In this document: positions 8,389-17,361 of the stretch, piece by piece
How the letters are laid out: the number at the start of each line of letters is the position of its first letter
How positions within the stretch are numbered: the stretch's first letter is position 1
Assembly (NCBI GenBank): GCA_030593885.1
Contig: JAUVGH010000018.1
Span: forward strand, 1 to 41,073
Length of the DNA: 41,073 nt
Direction of reading: 5' to 3'
Origin: Methanomassiliicoccales archaeon
GTDB lineage: Archaea > Thermoplasmatota > Thermoplasmata > RBG-16-68-12 > SOIM01
Program-made: the position numbers and the translations under genes
Notes under the pieces: model-generated
What the model was told of the DNA's origin: nothing
Seen by the model: only the letters and a program-made list of their open reading frames with translations
Databases searched by the model: none

Positions 8389-9825
8389 CTAGTCCGCGGA
8401 GGAGTCAGAATGGCTGCGAATCTGTACTGTTCCTTCCGCTGACTTGGAGGACGTTGGTTCAGGCCCATCGACCACATGTTTCTTCGTTGTTGGATCCTCC
8501 TTGATCTCCCAGATCGAGATCAATGGGAAGAACTTCGAGAATATCAGGAACATGAGCATGAATCCTGCTACAGCCCCGATCGTTATCGACCATTCAACCC
8601 AAGTTGGACTGTACACCCCCCATTCGGACCCTATCTGAGGAAGTGCAAGGGATGGCACGGTGATGATGAAACGTTTGATCCACATCCCGATGTTGACAAG
8701 AATCGAGGCGAACACGATGCCCTTGATGGTCCTTGTTTGTGGGATGGCAAGGATGAAGGCCGGAACTAACAGACCGAAGATCACAAAAATCCAGAAGTAG
8801 GTCGCATATTCTCCGCCGAATATGGCCGCCAGCAGTTGTCCCTCTGACTCTTGGCCCCAGTAGCCAGCTGTCAAGTATTCGCTGAGGGTGAAGTAGATGT
8901 AAGCTATGTTCAGAGTGAGGAGCATTAGTCCCAGATACTTGAAATGGCGGGGCTTCAGGAACTTCTCGAAGCCAAAGACCTTTCGGAAGATTGCCATGGC
9001 GATGATGATGGACGCAATGCCCGAGAAGATCGCACCGACAACGAAGTAAGGTCCGAAGATTGTGCTGTGCCAACCTGCTCTGGGCGTCATGGAGAAAATC
9101 CACGAAACTACAGTGTGGACCGAGACGGCAATCGGAACGATGATAATGGCCATAACCGAGATGCCACGTTCCAGTCTCATCTTCTGCTCCTTCGTACCCT
9201 TCCATTTGAAAGACAGGAAGCTGTAGATCTTCTGCTTCCATCGGGGAATCCCCTTCAGCTCCTTGGCCCTGGCAAGGTCTGGAATCAAGGGAAGATACAG
9301 ATACAGCATGCTCCCAGCAAGATAGGCTAGGATGGAAGTGAAGTCCCACAGAATGGCTGACCCTATCCTGCCGTAAAGTGGCACATTCATCATTCTATCA
9401 GGACGGCCCAGATCTATCAGAATCATCGATGCTCCCACGAGCAGAGCGAAAACGGTTATAGCCTCTGCCATTCTGGTAATCGGTCTTCTCCACTCCGCCT
9501 TTGTAAGTCTAAGAATGGCCGATATCAAAGTTCCAGCATGGCTTATTCCGATGAAGAATACGAAATTGGTGATGTACACTCCCCAGATTACGATGTCCGT
9601 CATCCCGGTTACTATGAGTCCCTCTGAGAGCTGGACGTAATATGCATATGCGCCCAACGCGACCAGTCCGCCAAGAACGGCTACCACTGCATAGAAGCCA
9701 GCTCCCGTCTTGATGATGGGCTTGAATATGATTCTCTCCATTTCTTCGTCTGTCAGTTGTTCCTCTACCAACAAGATCACCAATCTAGCCGCGGGGGAGA
9801 TAATAGACTCGTGGGCCCGTTCCAA
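8389..9825 (-). CDS. NrfD/PsrC-family polytopic quinone-interacting membrane subunit
   Basis: Multi-TM protein with FYAVVAVLGG, WGVYITNFVFFIGISHAGTLISAILRL, LVGASMILIDLGRPDRMMN; follows an Fe-S gene. True start may be downstream (GTG 9780 or ATG 9741). Confidence 0.87.
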   Translation of the reverse strand: MERAHESIISPAARLVILLVEEQLTDEEMERIIFKPIIKTGAGFYAVVAVLGGLVALGAYAYYVQLSEGLIVTGMTDIVIWGVYITNFVFFIGISHAGTLISAILRLTKAEWRRPITRMAEAITVFALLVGASMILIDLGRPDRMMNVPLYGRIGSAILWDFTSILAYLAGSMLYLYLPLIPDLARAKELKGIPRWKQKIYSFLSFKWKGTKEQKMRLERGISVMAIIIVPIAVSVHTVVSWIFSMTPRAGWHSTIFGPYFVVGAIFSGIASIIIAMAIFRKVFGFEKFLKPRHFKYLGLMLLTLNIAYIYFTLSEYLTAGYWGQESEGQLLAAIFGGEYATYFWIFVIFGLLVPAFILAIPQTRTIKGIVFASILVNIGMWIKRFIITVPSLALPQIGSEWGVYSPTWVEWSITIGAVAGFMLMFLIFSKFFPLISIWEIKEDPTTKKHVVDGPEPTSSKSAEGTVQIRSHSDSSAD

Positions 9826-10552
9826 GTTCTTCCTTGTACCTGAAAGCCTGTCTGACCCTGACCACTTCCGACACCTTCAGTAACTCCTGCCCGTTGGAGA
9901 CGGCGTCCTCAGCCAGATCGCCGTAATAAATTGCCCCGGATGGGCATCCAGTTACGCAGGGTGGGAGTATCCCTTTCTCACCATGAGTTACACAGAAATC
10001 GCATTTCTCAACGACCCCGCGGATATGGGGCCAGGGTTCCTCGGGCGAATATTCGTGAGCCAGCTCCTCCTGAGTATGTGGAGGGTCACCCCAGTTGAAA
10101 TACCGAGCTGAGTAAGGGCAAGCAGTCATGCAATATCGACATCCGATGCACCGGTCGTGGTTGATAAGGACCACGCCATCTTTCCGCCTGTAAGTCGCTC
10201 CAGTTGGACAGACATTCCTGCAAGGAGGTTCTTCGCAGTGCATACATGGTCGAGGGAGGTGATATGGAGGTGTCAATGGGTTGTCCTCAACTTCATAGAT
10301 CTTGATCCACTCTTGGTTGAAAGGTATGTGGTGGGCAATCTTGCACGCCTCCGTGCATGCCCTGCATCCGTCACATTTCTTCAGGTCGATGATCATCCCC
10401 CACTTCCTAGGGGCGTTCTCGGCTGATCCGTCAGAGTCTCCCTTGACGAGCGGAAGGTGCCTCAGCAACTGAGAGACGCCTGCAAGTGACGCACCAATGG
10501 TGGCTGCACCAATGCCCAGAAGCTTGACAAAGCGACGCCTACCTGCATTCAC
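9785..10552 (-). CDS. Tat-exported 4Fe-4S ferredoxin-type electron-transfer subunit (HybA/DmsB/ActB-like)
   Basis: Tat-like signal RRRFVKLLGIGAATIGASLAG; clusters CDGCRACTEACK, CMHCEEPPCRNVCP, CIGCRYCMTACP, CDFC...CVTGCP. Confidence 0.9.
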   Translation of the reverse strand: MNAGRRRFVKLLGIGAATIGASLAGVSQLLRHLPLVKGDSDGSAENAPRKWGMIIDLKKCDGCRACTEACKIAHHIPFNQEWIKIYEVEDNPLTPPYHLPRPCMHCEEPPCRNVCPTGATYRRKDGVVLINHDRCIGCRYCMTACPYSARYFNWGDPPHTQEELAHEYSPEEPWPHIRGVVEKCDFCVTHGEKGILPPCVTGCPSGAIYYGDLAEDAVSNGQELLKVSEVVRVRQAFRYKEELGTGPRVYYLPRG

Positions 10553-11568
10553 GAAGTCTCACTCTCCTCTTCCTTACCAAGCTTCCTCACCATGAAGAGC
10601 TGATACAGAACATACGCGAAAGCTATCCACACACCTGCAACCACCAGAATGATCACGATGACTATGGATGGGGGAACGCCGCCAATCAACAAGGGTTCGG
10701 GTTCAACGTCGCCTTCGGACATGATCTCAACAGTAGCGTTCGAAGGTGCGTGTTCGGAGAATCCATCAAAGGAAGCTTCGAGGAGAAAGACCCCCCTTTC
10801 GTACGAAGTGTCTGAATGAAATGCATATCCTTGGCCATCCGTAGTGTTGATGCCGAGTGTGATCTTGCCAAAAGTCGTGATCCTTGAGAATGTGATGTCA
10901 TGTCCGATCAGGGGATTTCCGCTCGCGTCAGTCAGCCGGGCAGACATGTTGAACTCCTCATCCACCTGGACCTCGGATGGAGCATCCAGTGAAATCTCGG
11001 TCTCAAGAAGGGGAGGACCAGCCACCGAGAAAGTGAGGATTCCGCCCTCCTCAAACCAGCTGACGGAGTTCCCACCATGATGCACTCGGGCGGTCAGATT
11101 GTAGGTACCACTCCGGAACGGTGAAGTCATTACCCACTCGAATGTCACTTCTGATCCCAGCCCAGGTGAGGTCTTCTTGACATAGTTGTTCTGGTTACCT
11201 ACTGGATCGGTCACTATACGCCACCCGTCCTCCGAGGGTTGGTCGCCATTACCGCCAGTCATAGACCTAAGCAGGAAGACCCCAATGGTCATATTATTGG
11301 TGAGAACCGTTTCGGTAACGTTCACGTTAACAGTGACTTCTTGGTTGACGTCTGGTTCAAGCGTTGAGGCCCACAAGGAAATGGTCCCATCCCCTCTCTG
11401 AGCTTCCCCTATGTGGCAGATACATCCACCATAGCTGAACTTGCCATCCCCAACACCCCCGCCAAAACCCTGAATGTCACCAGGTGCGAAGATGAGGAGG
11501 CCAGTGACTACTAAGAAGGAAGCGATGAATAAAGCCTTAATTGTCTGCGACTTTGGATGATTCGTCAA
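10549..11568 (-). CDS. Secreted, membrane-anchored choice-of-anchor V/Reeler-like protein with atypical CXCH motif
   Basis: TTG start at 11568 behind GGAGG (track ORF starts 11622). SYGGCICHIGEAQRGDGTISLWAS..., QPSEDGWRIVTD, YNLTARVHHGGNS; C-terminal TM. Confidence 0.75.
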   Translation of the reverse strand: MTNHPKSQTIKALFIASFLVVTGLLIFAPGDIQGFGGGVGDGKFSYGGCICHIGEAQRGDGTISLWASTLEPDVNQEVTVNVNVTETVLTNNMTIGVFLLRSMTGGNGDQPSEDGWRIVTDPVGNQNNYVKKTSPGLGSEVTFEWVMTSPFRSGTYNLTARVHHGGNSVSWFEEGGILTFSVAGPPLLETEISLDAPSEVQVDEEFNMSARLTDASGNPLIGHDITFSRITTFGKITLGINTTDGQGYAFHSDTSYERGVFLLEASFDGFSEHAPSNATVEIMSEGDVEPEPLLIGGVPPSIVIVIILVVAGVWIAFAYVLYQLFMVRKLGKEEESETS

Positions 11569-13231
11569 CCGATTCCTCCATGATTGCCTCTTCTTGCTGC
11601 TGATCTTCGTCCGACTTCTCATTCTCCTTTGGAGGCTTTGACCTCATGAAATAGACGATGGCTATGAACACAACGATAATGATCAGGGCGGCCAACAAAA
11701 TCACTAAGTCCAATCCATCCTGAACTGGCTCGGTGGAGATGGTCTCCAAATCCGTTATCTCTCCAGGCAAAACCTCGACGTTCTCGACAGACCCAATGGT
11801 CGAGCCATCTTTGGTGATCTTGAAGTTGTATGTTCCAGGAGCGATATCGGCGGTGAAGCTACCGTCACTTCCAGTTACCGCTATTTGCTCATCATTCAAC
11901 TGGATTGAAGCGCCGATAACGTCATTTCCGTCCTTGTCAACAACCTTCCCTATCACTTCTCCCGGAGTGAGCATATCAATTATCTCCCGTGCACTCTCGT
12001 TCGCGAACTCCAAGAGGGCAAGGGCGTACGGAAGGTTATGTGCTCCTTGACTCCGGTCAGCTATCACGAAGCTGTAAGAGTAGTTGGCGTCATCATAGAG
12101 ATCCTGGGCCTTGATTAAGATTTGACTGCTGAAATGATACTGATGGGCATTGTCGATCGCGCTCTTGGCCAGGGTCAGATTCGACTTGGTCGAATCCAGC
12201 CTCTCGCGTGTTATGTCCTGCCAAGAATCGACTGCACTGGAAGCCTGATCGACTGTAATGGGAAATGTCCGGGAATCCGCCGCATGGCATGACACGCAAG
12301 CCTCCATCTTTGGTCTGAATGTATGTCCAGTGATGTTCTGAGGTGGACCGGTCGAGTACATATGGCAATCTGAACAGAGAGCATCTCTCATGAATTCCAG
12401 CCTGGGGACCTTTGACTCATCAATCCCACTGATGCCGGTTCTCATAGAAGATTGTGGGTGTCTGATGACCTCGCCGGGCAAGGGCGAACCCACGGTGTGA
12501 CAAGTGTTGCATATCTCCTCAATTGGCTTTCTCAGCTGATATTCATTGGCGGATCCATGGGGATCATGGCAAACGGAACAAACTATAGGCTGGGGATCTG
12601 TTACTGGTCGCTCTGCCGTCCCTCCCTCGAAGTTCTCAACTATCGCAACTTGAGCAACGTGACAACTCTGGCAGCTCGGGTCGGTGGCGACTTGTCCTCC
12701 CTGTGCAGTGAGAGACAGAGCATGGGATGAGTTCAGCCATTCGTCATAATAGGGATGATAGGTCTTCGATTGACCGTCGAACTGAGCAGTCCTGTGACAA
12801 GTGCTACACACAAGGGCATCATAGTCCACTGCATCAGATGAATCTAATAGTGACATCGGGTCGGGTCCGTGGCATGACTCACAGGTCACATTCTTCAGAT
12901 ATTCAGGTTGGTCGGTGGCGGGATCGAAGCCGTTGTGTTCTGGCTCATTGGCTCCAGTAGTGTGGCATGTCTCGCACCATTCCTTCTTCTCGGCCGATGT
13001 GTTCAGGGTGTCCCAGGCGCTCGCGTGTGGGGATGTGATCCAAGAATCATAGATATCAACGTGGCATCCAGGTTGCTGACAGTATTGAGGCCCCTGGTAA
13101 TCTCCGGGAGCCCGGGTTCCATGTGAGTCGGCGCTCAAATCAGAGGTCGCAAAAGACATCAAAACAACGATGAAGATGAAGACGACTGAGAGAAGTAGAA
13201 TCTTAAAAATGCGATTCCTTTTAGTGTCCAA
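11537..13231 (-). CDS. Membrane-anchored nonaheme c-type cytochrome with carboxypeptidase-regulatory-like domain
   Basis: Motifs CQQPGCH (CX4CH), CETCH, CESCH, CSTCH, CQSCH, CSVCH, CNTCH, CSDCH, CVSCH; then GKVVDKDGNDVIGASIQLNDEQIAVTGSDGSFTADIAPGTYNFKI and a TM. TTG start at 13231 with GGAGGAGG RBS aligns with paralog at 19071 (track ORF starts 13264). Confidence 0.9.
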   Translation of the reverse strand: MDTKRNRIFKILLLSVVFIFIVVLMSFATSDLSADSHGTRAPGDYQGPQYCQQPGCHVDIYDSWITSPHASAWDTLNTSAEKKEWCETCHTTGANEPEHNGFDPATDQPEYLKNVTCESCHGPDPMSLLDSSDAVDYDALVCSTCHRTAQFDGQSKTYHPYYDEWLNSSHALSLTAQGGQVATDPSCQSCHVAQVAIVENFEGGTAERPVTDPQPIVCSVCHDPHGSANEYQLRKPIEEICNTCHTVGSPLPGEVIRHPQSSMRTGISGIDESKVPRLEFMRDALCSDCHMYSTGPPQNITGHTFRPKMEACVSCHAADSRTFPITVDQASSAVDSWQDITRERLDSTKSNLTLAKSAIDNAHQYHFSSQILIKAQDLYDDANYSYSFVIADRSQGAHNLPYALALLEFANESAREIIDMLTPGEVIGKVVDKDGNDVIGASIQLNDEQIAVTGSDGSFTADIAPGTYNFKITKDGSTIGSVENVEVLPGEITDLETISTEPVQDGLDLVILLAALIIIVVFIAIVYFMRSKPPKENEKSDEDQQQEEAIMEESVDESSKVADN

Positions 13232-13267
13232 TCTTCCTCCTCCGAAGGGTCGTATCGACAACATAGA

Positions 13268-13298
13268 ACGACGACAGTCTATATCTATCTTGCGAAAA
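13268..13298 (-). promoter_or_regulatory. Putative promoter of 13231 cytochrome gene, conserved with 19111-19141
   Basis: Plus-strand ACGACGACAgtcTATATCTAtCTTgCgaAAA; the same block with identical spacing lies upstream of the 19071 gene; contains a minus-strand TATA-like TAGATATA. Confidence 0.55.
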
Positions 13299-13365
13299 AC
13301 GACAATCTCAGATTAACGAGTGAATCCTCCTTTCCTGCCTCAAAAACCCTCCGAACCAGGACACC

Positions 13366-13680
13366 TCACTGTTTCTCGCTTGCCTCCTCGCCAATCTCCT
13401 CTACTTGATCGGACGAGGACGCCTCTTCAGCCGGCTTCTCTCCGATCAGACGGACCATGTATCCGTCCTTTGTCCTCCAGATTTCTGCGGGAGTGAACGC
13501 CCTCTCGAAGTAGTAGACCAGCTGGGCTATGAGTACAAATGAGACGCCGATAAGGAAAGCGGATTCGGCATAAGCCTCTTCAAGGTAGGACATTGTCATG
13601 AAATAGAAAACGATAGGAAGGAACGCGAAAGTTGCCAGCAGGGATACTATGGCAGCATGTCTCACAGTCGACTCATCCAT
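13366..13680 (-). CDS. Small membrane protein, putative accessory subunit of cyt b complex (family B)
   Basis: Start at MDESTVRH (13680), overlapping the upstream gene. ESAFLIGVSFVLIAQLVYYFERAFTPAEIW resembles ESVFLFGIGFIVLAQVMFAYRIFRYPDSW in 24341..24577. Confidence 0.7.
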   Translation of the reverse strand: MDESTVRHAAIVSLLATFAFLPIVFYFMTMSYLEEAYAESAFLIGVSFVLIAQLVYYFERAFTPAEIWRTKDGYMVRLIGEKPAEEASSSDQVEEIGEEASEKQ

Positions 13681-13963
13681 TCTGATCACCCAAGAAGCTC
13701 TCAAGGAACTTGTTCCTGCGCTTAATCCTGCCCTGCGATGTGTCCAGAACATAAATGATGGCCAGAAGCACCACGAATGACAACACGAGCAAGAAGCCGA
13801 ACACAAAGAACTCGATGAGCCAAATTACGTCGAATCCTTTCGCCAATGCCTGCATTGCATAGAGGACTTGGCTTCCGGAGAACCCGCCAAGTGATACGAA
13901 GAAGATGACCGCGAATAGGGGCTTGGATTTCTTGAGCCTTGATTCCTTCTTCTCCTCGTTCAT
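13673..13963 (-). CDS. Small membrane protein, putative accessory subunit of cyt b complex (family A)
   Basis: Two-TM protein in the cyt b operon; LAKGFDVIWLIEFFVFGFLLVLSFVVLLAIIYVLD...KRRNKFLE resembles LLKGFDILLLILFLVSTYLTLVLMYSIVSIFYNVDKLKGRQKKRLRFLE in 24574..24867. Confidence 0.7.
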   Translation of the reverse strand: MNEEKKESRLKKSKPLFAVIFFVSLGGFSGSQVLYAMQALAKGFDVIWLIEFFVFGFLLVLSFVVLLAIIYVLDTSQGRIKRRNKFLESFLGDQNG

Positions 13964-13971
13964 TCGACCAC

Positions 13972-14433
13972 CTAGTCCACCATACCCATTCCTTTTGCAG
14001 TGTAATACAGGAAAATGATAACGATGAGTATGACGGCAATTCTCAATACCCAGTCCCCGACTTTGTACTTGGACAGGAACCTCTCAGCAAATGGCACACT
14101 GATGAACCCGACCGCGAACAGGCCGATAAGAAGAGTGACTATCCAGGCATCCATCATCTTCAGGAGTTCAAAGACGGCGAGGAAGTACCATTCAGGCAGG
14201 ATCTGTGGAGGGGTGTTGAAGGGGTCGGCGGGATATTCCAGCCTCTGGAGCTCTGTTTCTCCCAGCCCAGACTCGAATATCTGTGAGGGGTGAAGGAGCG
14301 AGGCCAGAATGAGAATGAGGCCGAAGAACAGCAATAGGATCGAGAGTTCCTCTAAGGCGAATCCGGGCCAGAAGGGCCTCGATCTCAGCGTTCTTCTCTT
14401 GGTTTTCTCTTTCTTCGCGACCATTTCTCTCAT
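13972..14433 (-). CDS. Cytochrome b C-terminal domain / subunit IV (PetD-like)
   Basis: YPADPFNTPPQILPEWYFLAVFELLKMMD contains PEWY; follows cyt b gene with short overlap (start 14433). Confidence 0.88.
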   Translation of the reverse strand: MREMVAKKEKTKRRTLRSRPFWPGFALEELSILLLFFGLILILASLLHPSQIFESGLGETELQRLEYPADPFNTPPQILPEWYFLAVFELLKMMDAWIVTLLIGLFAVGFISVPFAERFLSKYKVGDWVLRIAVILIVIIFLYYTAKGMGMVD

Positions 14434-14434
14434 C

Positions 14435-15163
14435 TCATAATGGATCCGCAATCCCGTGCTTTCTGACCAGATAGAAGTGGGTCAAGAGGAGCATCATGAT
14501 GCCCAATGGGAATATCAGTATGTGGAATCCGTAGAATCTGGTAAGAGTGGAGGGTCCGATCTCGCCCCCGCCAATGAACACCTCCCTGGCAAACTGAGTT
14601 ATCGGAAGTAAGAAGGAGCCTATGATGGGCATTCCGCTGAGAGCCGTAATCATGTTGGTGCCCACAGTCGCGGCCCAATAGGCGCGCTGGTCCCAAGGGA
14701 GAATGTATCCGGTGAATGCAATCCCAATCGTCATGAAGAAGAGGGTCACACCGACCATCCAGTTGAGCTCTCTTGGCTTTCTGTATGCCTTGGTGAAGTA
14801 GACCCTCATGGCGTGAAGGACCAGCGTGATCACCATTATGTTGGCCGTCCACCGGTGGATGTTCCTGATGATGTACCCGAAGGGGACCGCCTGTTCGATG
14901 TACCTGATGCTGTCCCATGCGTGGTCAACAGACGGAACGTAATAAGTTGCGAGGAAGGTCCCGCTCATGACTTGAACTATGAAGGCGACGAGGGTCACGC
15001 CGCCCAGACACCACAACGGATTTCGAGCGTGCCTGGGGACCCCTTTCATGACCTGATGTTCCCAGATCTCTTTCAGACCAGCGCTGGTAAGAATCCAGTT
15101 GACTAGGCGTTGGAAGAGCTTCATAATGCTGAATGTCTGGATCTTTCCTAGTATTCCCACCAT
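14435..15163 (-). CDS. Cytochrome b N-terminal domain (cyt b6-like)
   Basis: Heme-ligand pairs: IHRWTANIMVITLVLHAMRV and FHILIFPLGIMMLLLTHFYL; LPWDQRAYWA. Confidence 0.92.
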   Translation of the reverse strand: MVGILGKIQTFSIMKLFQRLVNWILTSAGLKEIWEHQVMKGVPRHARNPLWCLGGVTLVAFIVQVMSGTFLATYYVPSVDHAWDSIRYIEQAVPFGYIIRNIHRWTANIMVITLVLHAMRVYFTKAYRKPRELNWMVGVTLFFMTIGIAFTGYILPWDQRAYWAATVGTNMITALSGMPIIGSFLLPITQFAREVFIGGGEIGPSTLTRFYGFHILIFPLGIMMLLLTHFYLVRKHGIADPL

Positions 15164-15164
15164 A

Positions 15165-15764
15165 TCACCGTGGTATCAACTTCACTTTCTTTCCACCTTC
15201 ATTCACTTCTATGTCGAATTGCTGCAGCGGGGACGGGGGAGGACCGGCGAGTACGCCCCCATTATTGTTGGCATTGAAAATCGCGTCATGGCACAGGCAA
15301 TACCAGACCTTCTGGTAGCTCTTGGAGCTCACGACCACATCATCCCTGAACTCAACCAGACAGCCCTCATGAGTGCACTTCCTGGACGATGCGAAGAGAA
15401 CTCCCTGGGCGTCCCTGGAGATTATTCCCGGAAGGAGCTCGTTCCTACCGTGGAATATGCCCTCGAACAAGAAGATGAAACTGCCAGTCCTTGTAATGAT
15501 GTCGATTATCATGGACTCTGGGATGAACTTCTGATCGAACACCAGGAAGCCATCGTCATCGAGCTTCGGGAGAGAACCTTTCCAATCAGACATGAAGCCC
15601 TCGGTCGGACCGAAGTAGCTGAAGAGGTAAGCGACCTCGGCCACCGCAATGCCCAGACCTGCCGCGATAGCTCCTTGCGCCACTCTTGACAAGAACTCCC
15701 TTCTAGTTATCCCGTTCTTTTCGTCTTGCAGCTCTCGACACCTCCTTTTTGACCTTTCTATCAA
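15165..15764 (-). CDS. Rieske [2Fe-2S] protein
   Basis: Tat-like N-terminus TRREFLSRVAQGAIAAGLGIAVAEVAYLF; CTHEGC and CLCHDA cluster-binding motifs. Exact start uncertain. Confidence 0.9.
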   Translation of the reverse strand: MIERSKRRCRELQDEKNGITRREFLSRVAQGAIAAGLGIAVAEVAYLFSYFGPTEGFMSDWKGSLPKLDDDGFLVFDQKFIPESMIIDIITRTGSFIFLFEGIFHGRNELLPGIISRDAQGVLFASSRKCTHEGCLVEFRDDVVVSSKSYQKVWYCLCHDAIFNANNNGGVLAGPPPSPLQQFDIEVNEGGKKVKLIPR

Positions 15765-16365
15765 TCAATGTGAATGCGGCCCACATCACGAATCCGACCG
15801 CGAGAATGCCGGAGCCGAGAAGATGCGCGTTTGATGAAACGTCCAGACCTGGGAACTCCACGCTCGATGGGTACTCGACCTTGATGTCCTTCTCAACAGT
15901 GTTCCATCCATCACCGGACGGTTCTCCACTGTTGTCAGAGGAAACAGCAGCCACCGTCATCTTCAGATGAACAGCGTATCTGGGAGGAGTGAACTCCACG
16001 ACGAATGTGTTGGTCTCTCCCACCCTGGTCACAGAATTGGGCGCGACTTCAAACAAGAGTTTTCCTTGAAGATCCCTGCTGACACCGTCTGGATCCTCGA
16101 TCAGCACGAAGTAACCGTAAGTTTCAGACGGACCGCCAATGACGGTGATGACGTATGTAGCCAGAATGTTGGTGTGAACAGTGTCTGGCCCGTCCACAAT
16201 GATGTTGACACTGGAATCCTGCACTCCGTGACAGGGACTCTCCGCGTCGCCACAACTCTCAATGTCCACATTCTGATAGCTGTCGCCCAGCGGAGCAGCG
16301 AGAAGTACTACCAGGACTGATGCGAGGCAAGTGAACAGGAAGAGAAGGCGCCTAATCCTCCTCAT
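15703..16365 (-). CDS. Secreted Reeler/choice-of-anchor-like protein with CX6CH motif and C-terminal TM
   Basis: Start at MRRIRRLLFLFTCLASVLVVLLAAP (16365). ESCGDAESPCHG; EPSGDGWNTVEK matches the xPSxxGW motif of neighbouring paralogs. Confidence 0.65.
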   Translation of the reverse strand: MRRIRRLLFLFTCLASVLVVLLAAPLGDSYQNVDIESCGDAESPCHGVQDSSVNIIVDGPDTVHTNILATYVITVIGGPSETYGYFVLIEDPDGVSRDLQGKLLFEVAPNSVTRVGETNTFVVEFTPPRYAVHLKMTVAAVSSDNSGEPSGDGWNTVEKDIKVEYPSSVEFPGLDVSSNAHLLGSGILAVGFVMWAAFTLIDRKVKKEVSRAARRKERDN

Positions 16366-17359
16366 ATTCGTCCTCCTCCCTTCTAAGTAGGCCGATGACC
16401 GCCACCGAGGCGATGAACACGAAAAGCGCGGCCAGCAAGAGGCCAAGTATCTCAAACCGGGGGACTGGCTCAGGCTCGGGCTCAATCACCAAGAATGAAA
16501 AGTCAAGTTCATTGTTCGATTCATCACTCTCAACTATAACGTTCTGAGGATCTATGATGGCATTGAGTGTGAAGTTGCCACCAACCGTAGAGGTCCAAGT
16601 CGCTGTCGCATTGCGAATCCCTTTGCCGGTGACTGTCAGATTGGCAACTTCGGCAACGACCACACCGTCAATCTCGAATCCAACTTTGATATCGTCCAAA
16701 TCAGCAGTGTAATCGTTGAATAGTGTGGCATAAAGAACAATCTGCTCACCTTCCTCTGACTCCGAGGCGCAGAAAGTGTCCATCAGGACCAAGTCTGGCA
16801 GAACGGTTACATCGGGCTCAACCACGAACGTGAGCCCCGTGGAATCCTCGACCCAATATGCCGTACTTCCTCCCCCGTGGTGTACCCTCGCAAATAGGCT
16901 GTAGGTTCCAGAGGAGAAGGGTGCGCGAAGGTCCCACCGGAAGGATGCCACATCTCCGGGACCGCTCACGGTGGCTTGCACATAGTTGTGCTTGTTGCTG
17001 TTGGGATCCGTGGTTATCCTCCAACCGTCAGTTGATGGGACATCGGTGTCACCTGCGGTGAGGGCCCTCAAGAGGAAGACGCCGATCATGTTATTGGATG
17101 AGAGTGTCCAGGATGTGACATTGATGTAGACGGTGACCGTCTCATCCACGAGCACCGAAAGGCTTGAGGCCCACATTTCGACGGTTGCGTTCCCTTCTTT
17201 CGGAACACCGAAATGACAGTCACCAACAGCACAACCACCATATCCAATGCTGGAATCGTCAGCGCCGCTTGGAAAGCCGAAGGTCAGTGATGACAAGCAG
17301 ATTGAGGCGACGAGGGCTAGTGTCGCTATCAGAACTTGGCTCCGGCGTTCCTTCAACAT
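16352..17359 (-). CDS. Secreted choice-of-anchor V/Reeler-like protein with CX4CH motif, CARDB-like domain and TM anchor
   Basis: IGYGGCAVGDCHFGVPKEGNATVEMWAS, VPSTDGWRITTD, YSLFARVHHGGGS; second domain PDLVLMDTFCASESEEGEQIVLYATLFNDYTADL... Confidence 0.75.
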   Translation of the reverse strand: MLKERRSQVLIATLALVASICLSSLTFGFPSGADDSSIGYGGCAVGDCHFGVPKEGNATVEMWASSLSVLVDETVTVYINVTSWTLSSNNMIGVFLLRALTAGDTDVPSTDGWRITTDPNSNKHNYVQATVSGPGDVASFRWDLRAPFSSGTYSLFARVHHGGGSTAYWVEDSTGLTFVVEPDVTVLPDLVLMDTFCASESEEGEQIVLYATLFNDYTADLDDIKVGFEIDGVVVAEVANLTVTGKGIRNATATWTSTVGGNFTLNAIIDPQNVIVESDESNNELDFSFLVIEPEPEPVPRFEILGLLLAALFVFIASVAVIGLLRREEDEYEED

Positions 17360-17361
17360 GT

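Noticed and set aside
7775-8392. 205-aa plus-strand ORF antisense to mobB
   Set aside because: mobB has clear P-loop and family motifs; the antisense ORF shows none.
8594-9349. 251-aa minus-strand ORF in another frame inside the NrfD gene
   Set aside because: Overlaps a clear NrfD coding frame; composition (His/Arg/Pro/Ser rich) is typical of an out-of-frame shadow ORF.
15099-15689. 196-aa plus-strand ORF antisense to the Rieske gene
   Set aside because: Shadow of the Rieske coding sequence; Rieske motifs are decisive.
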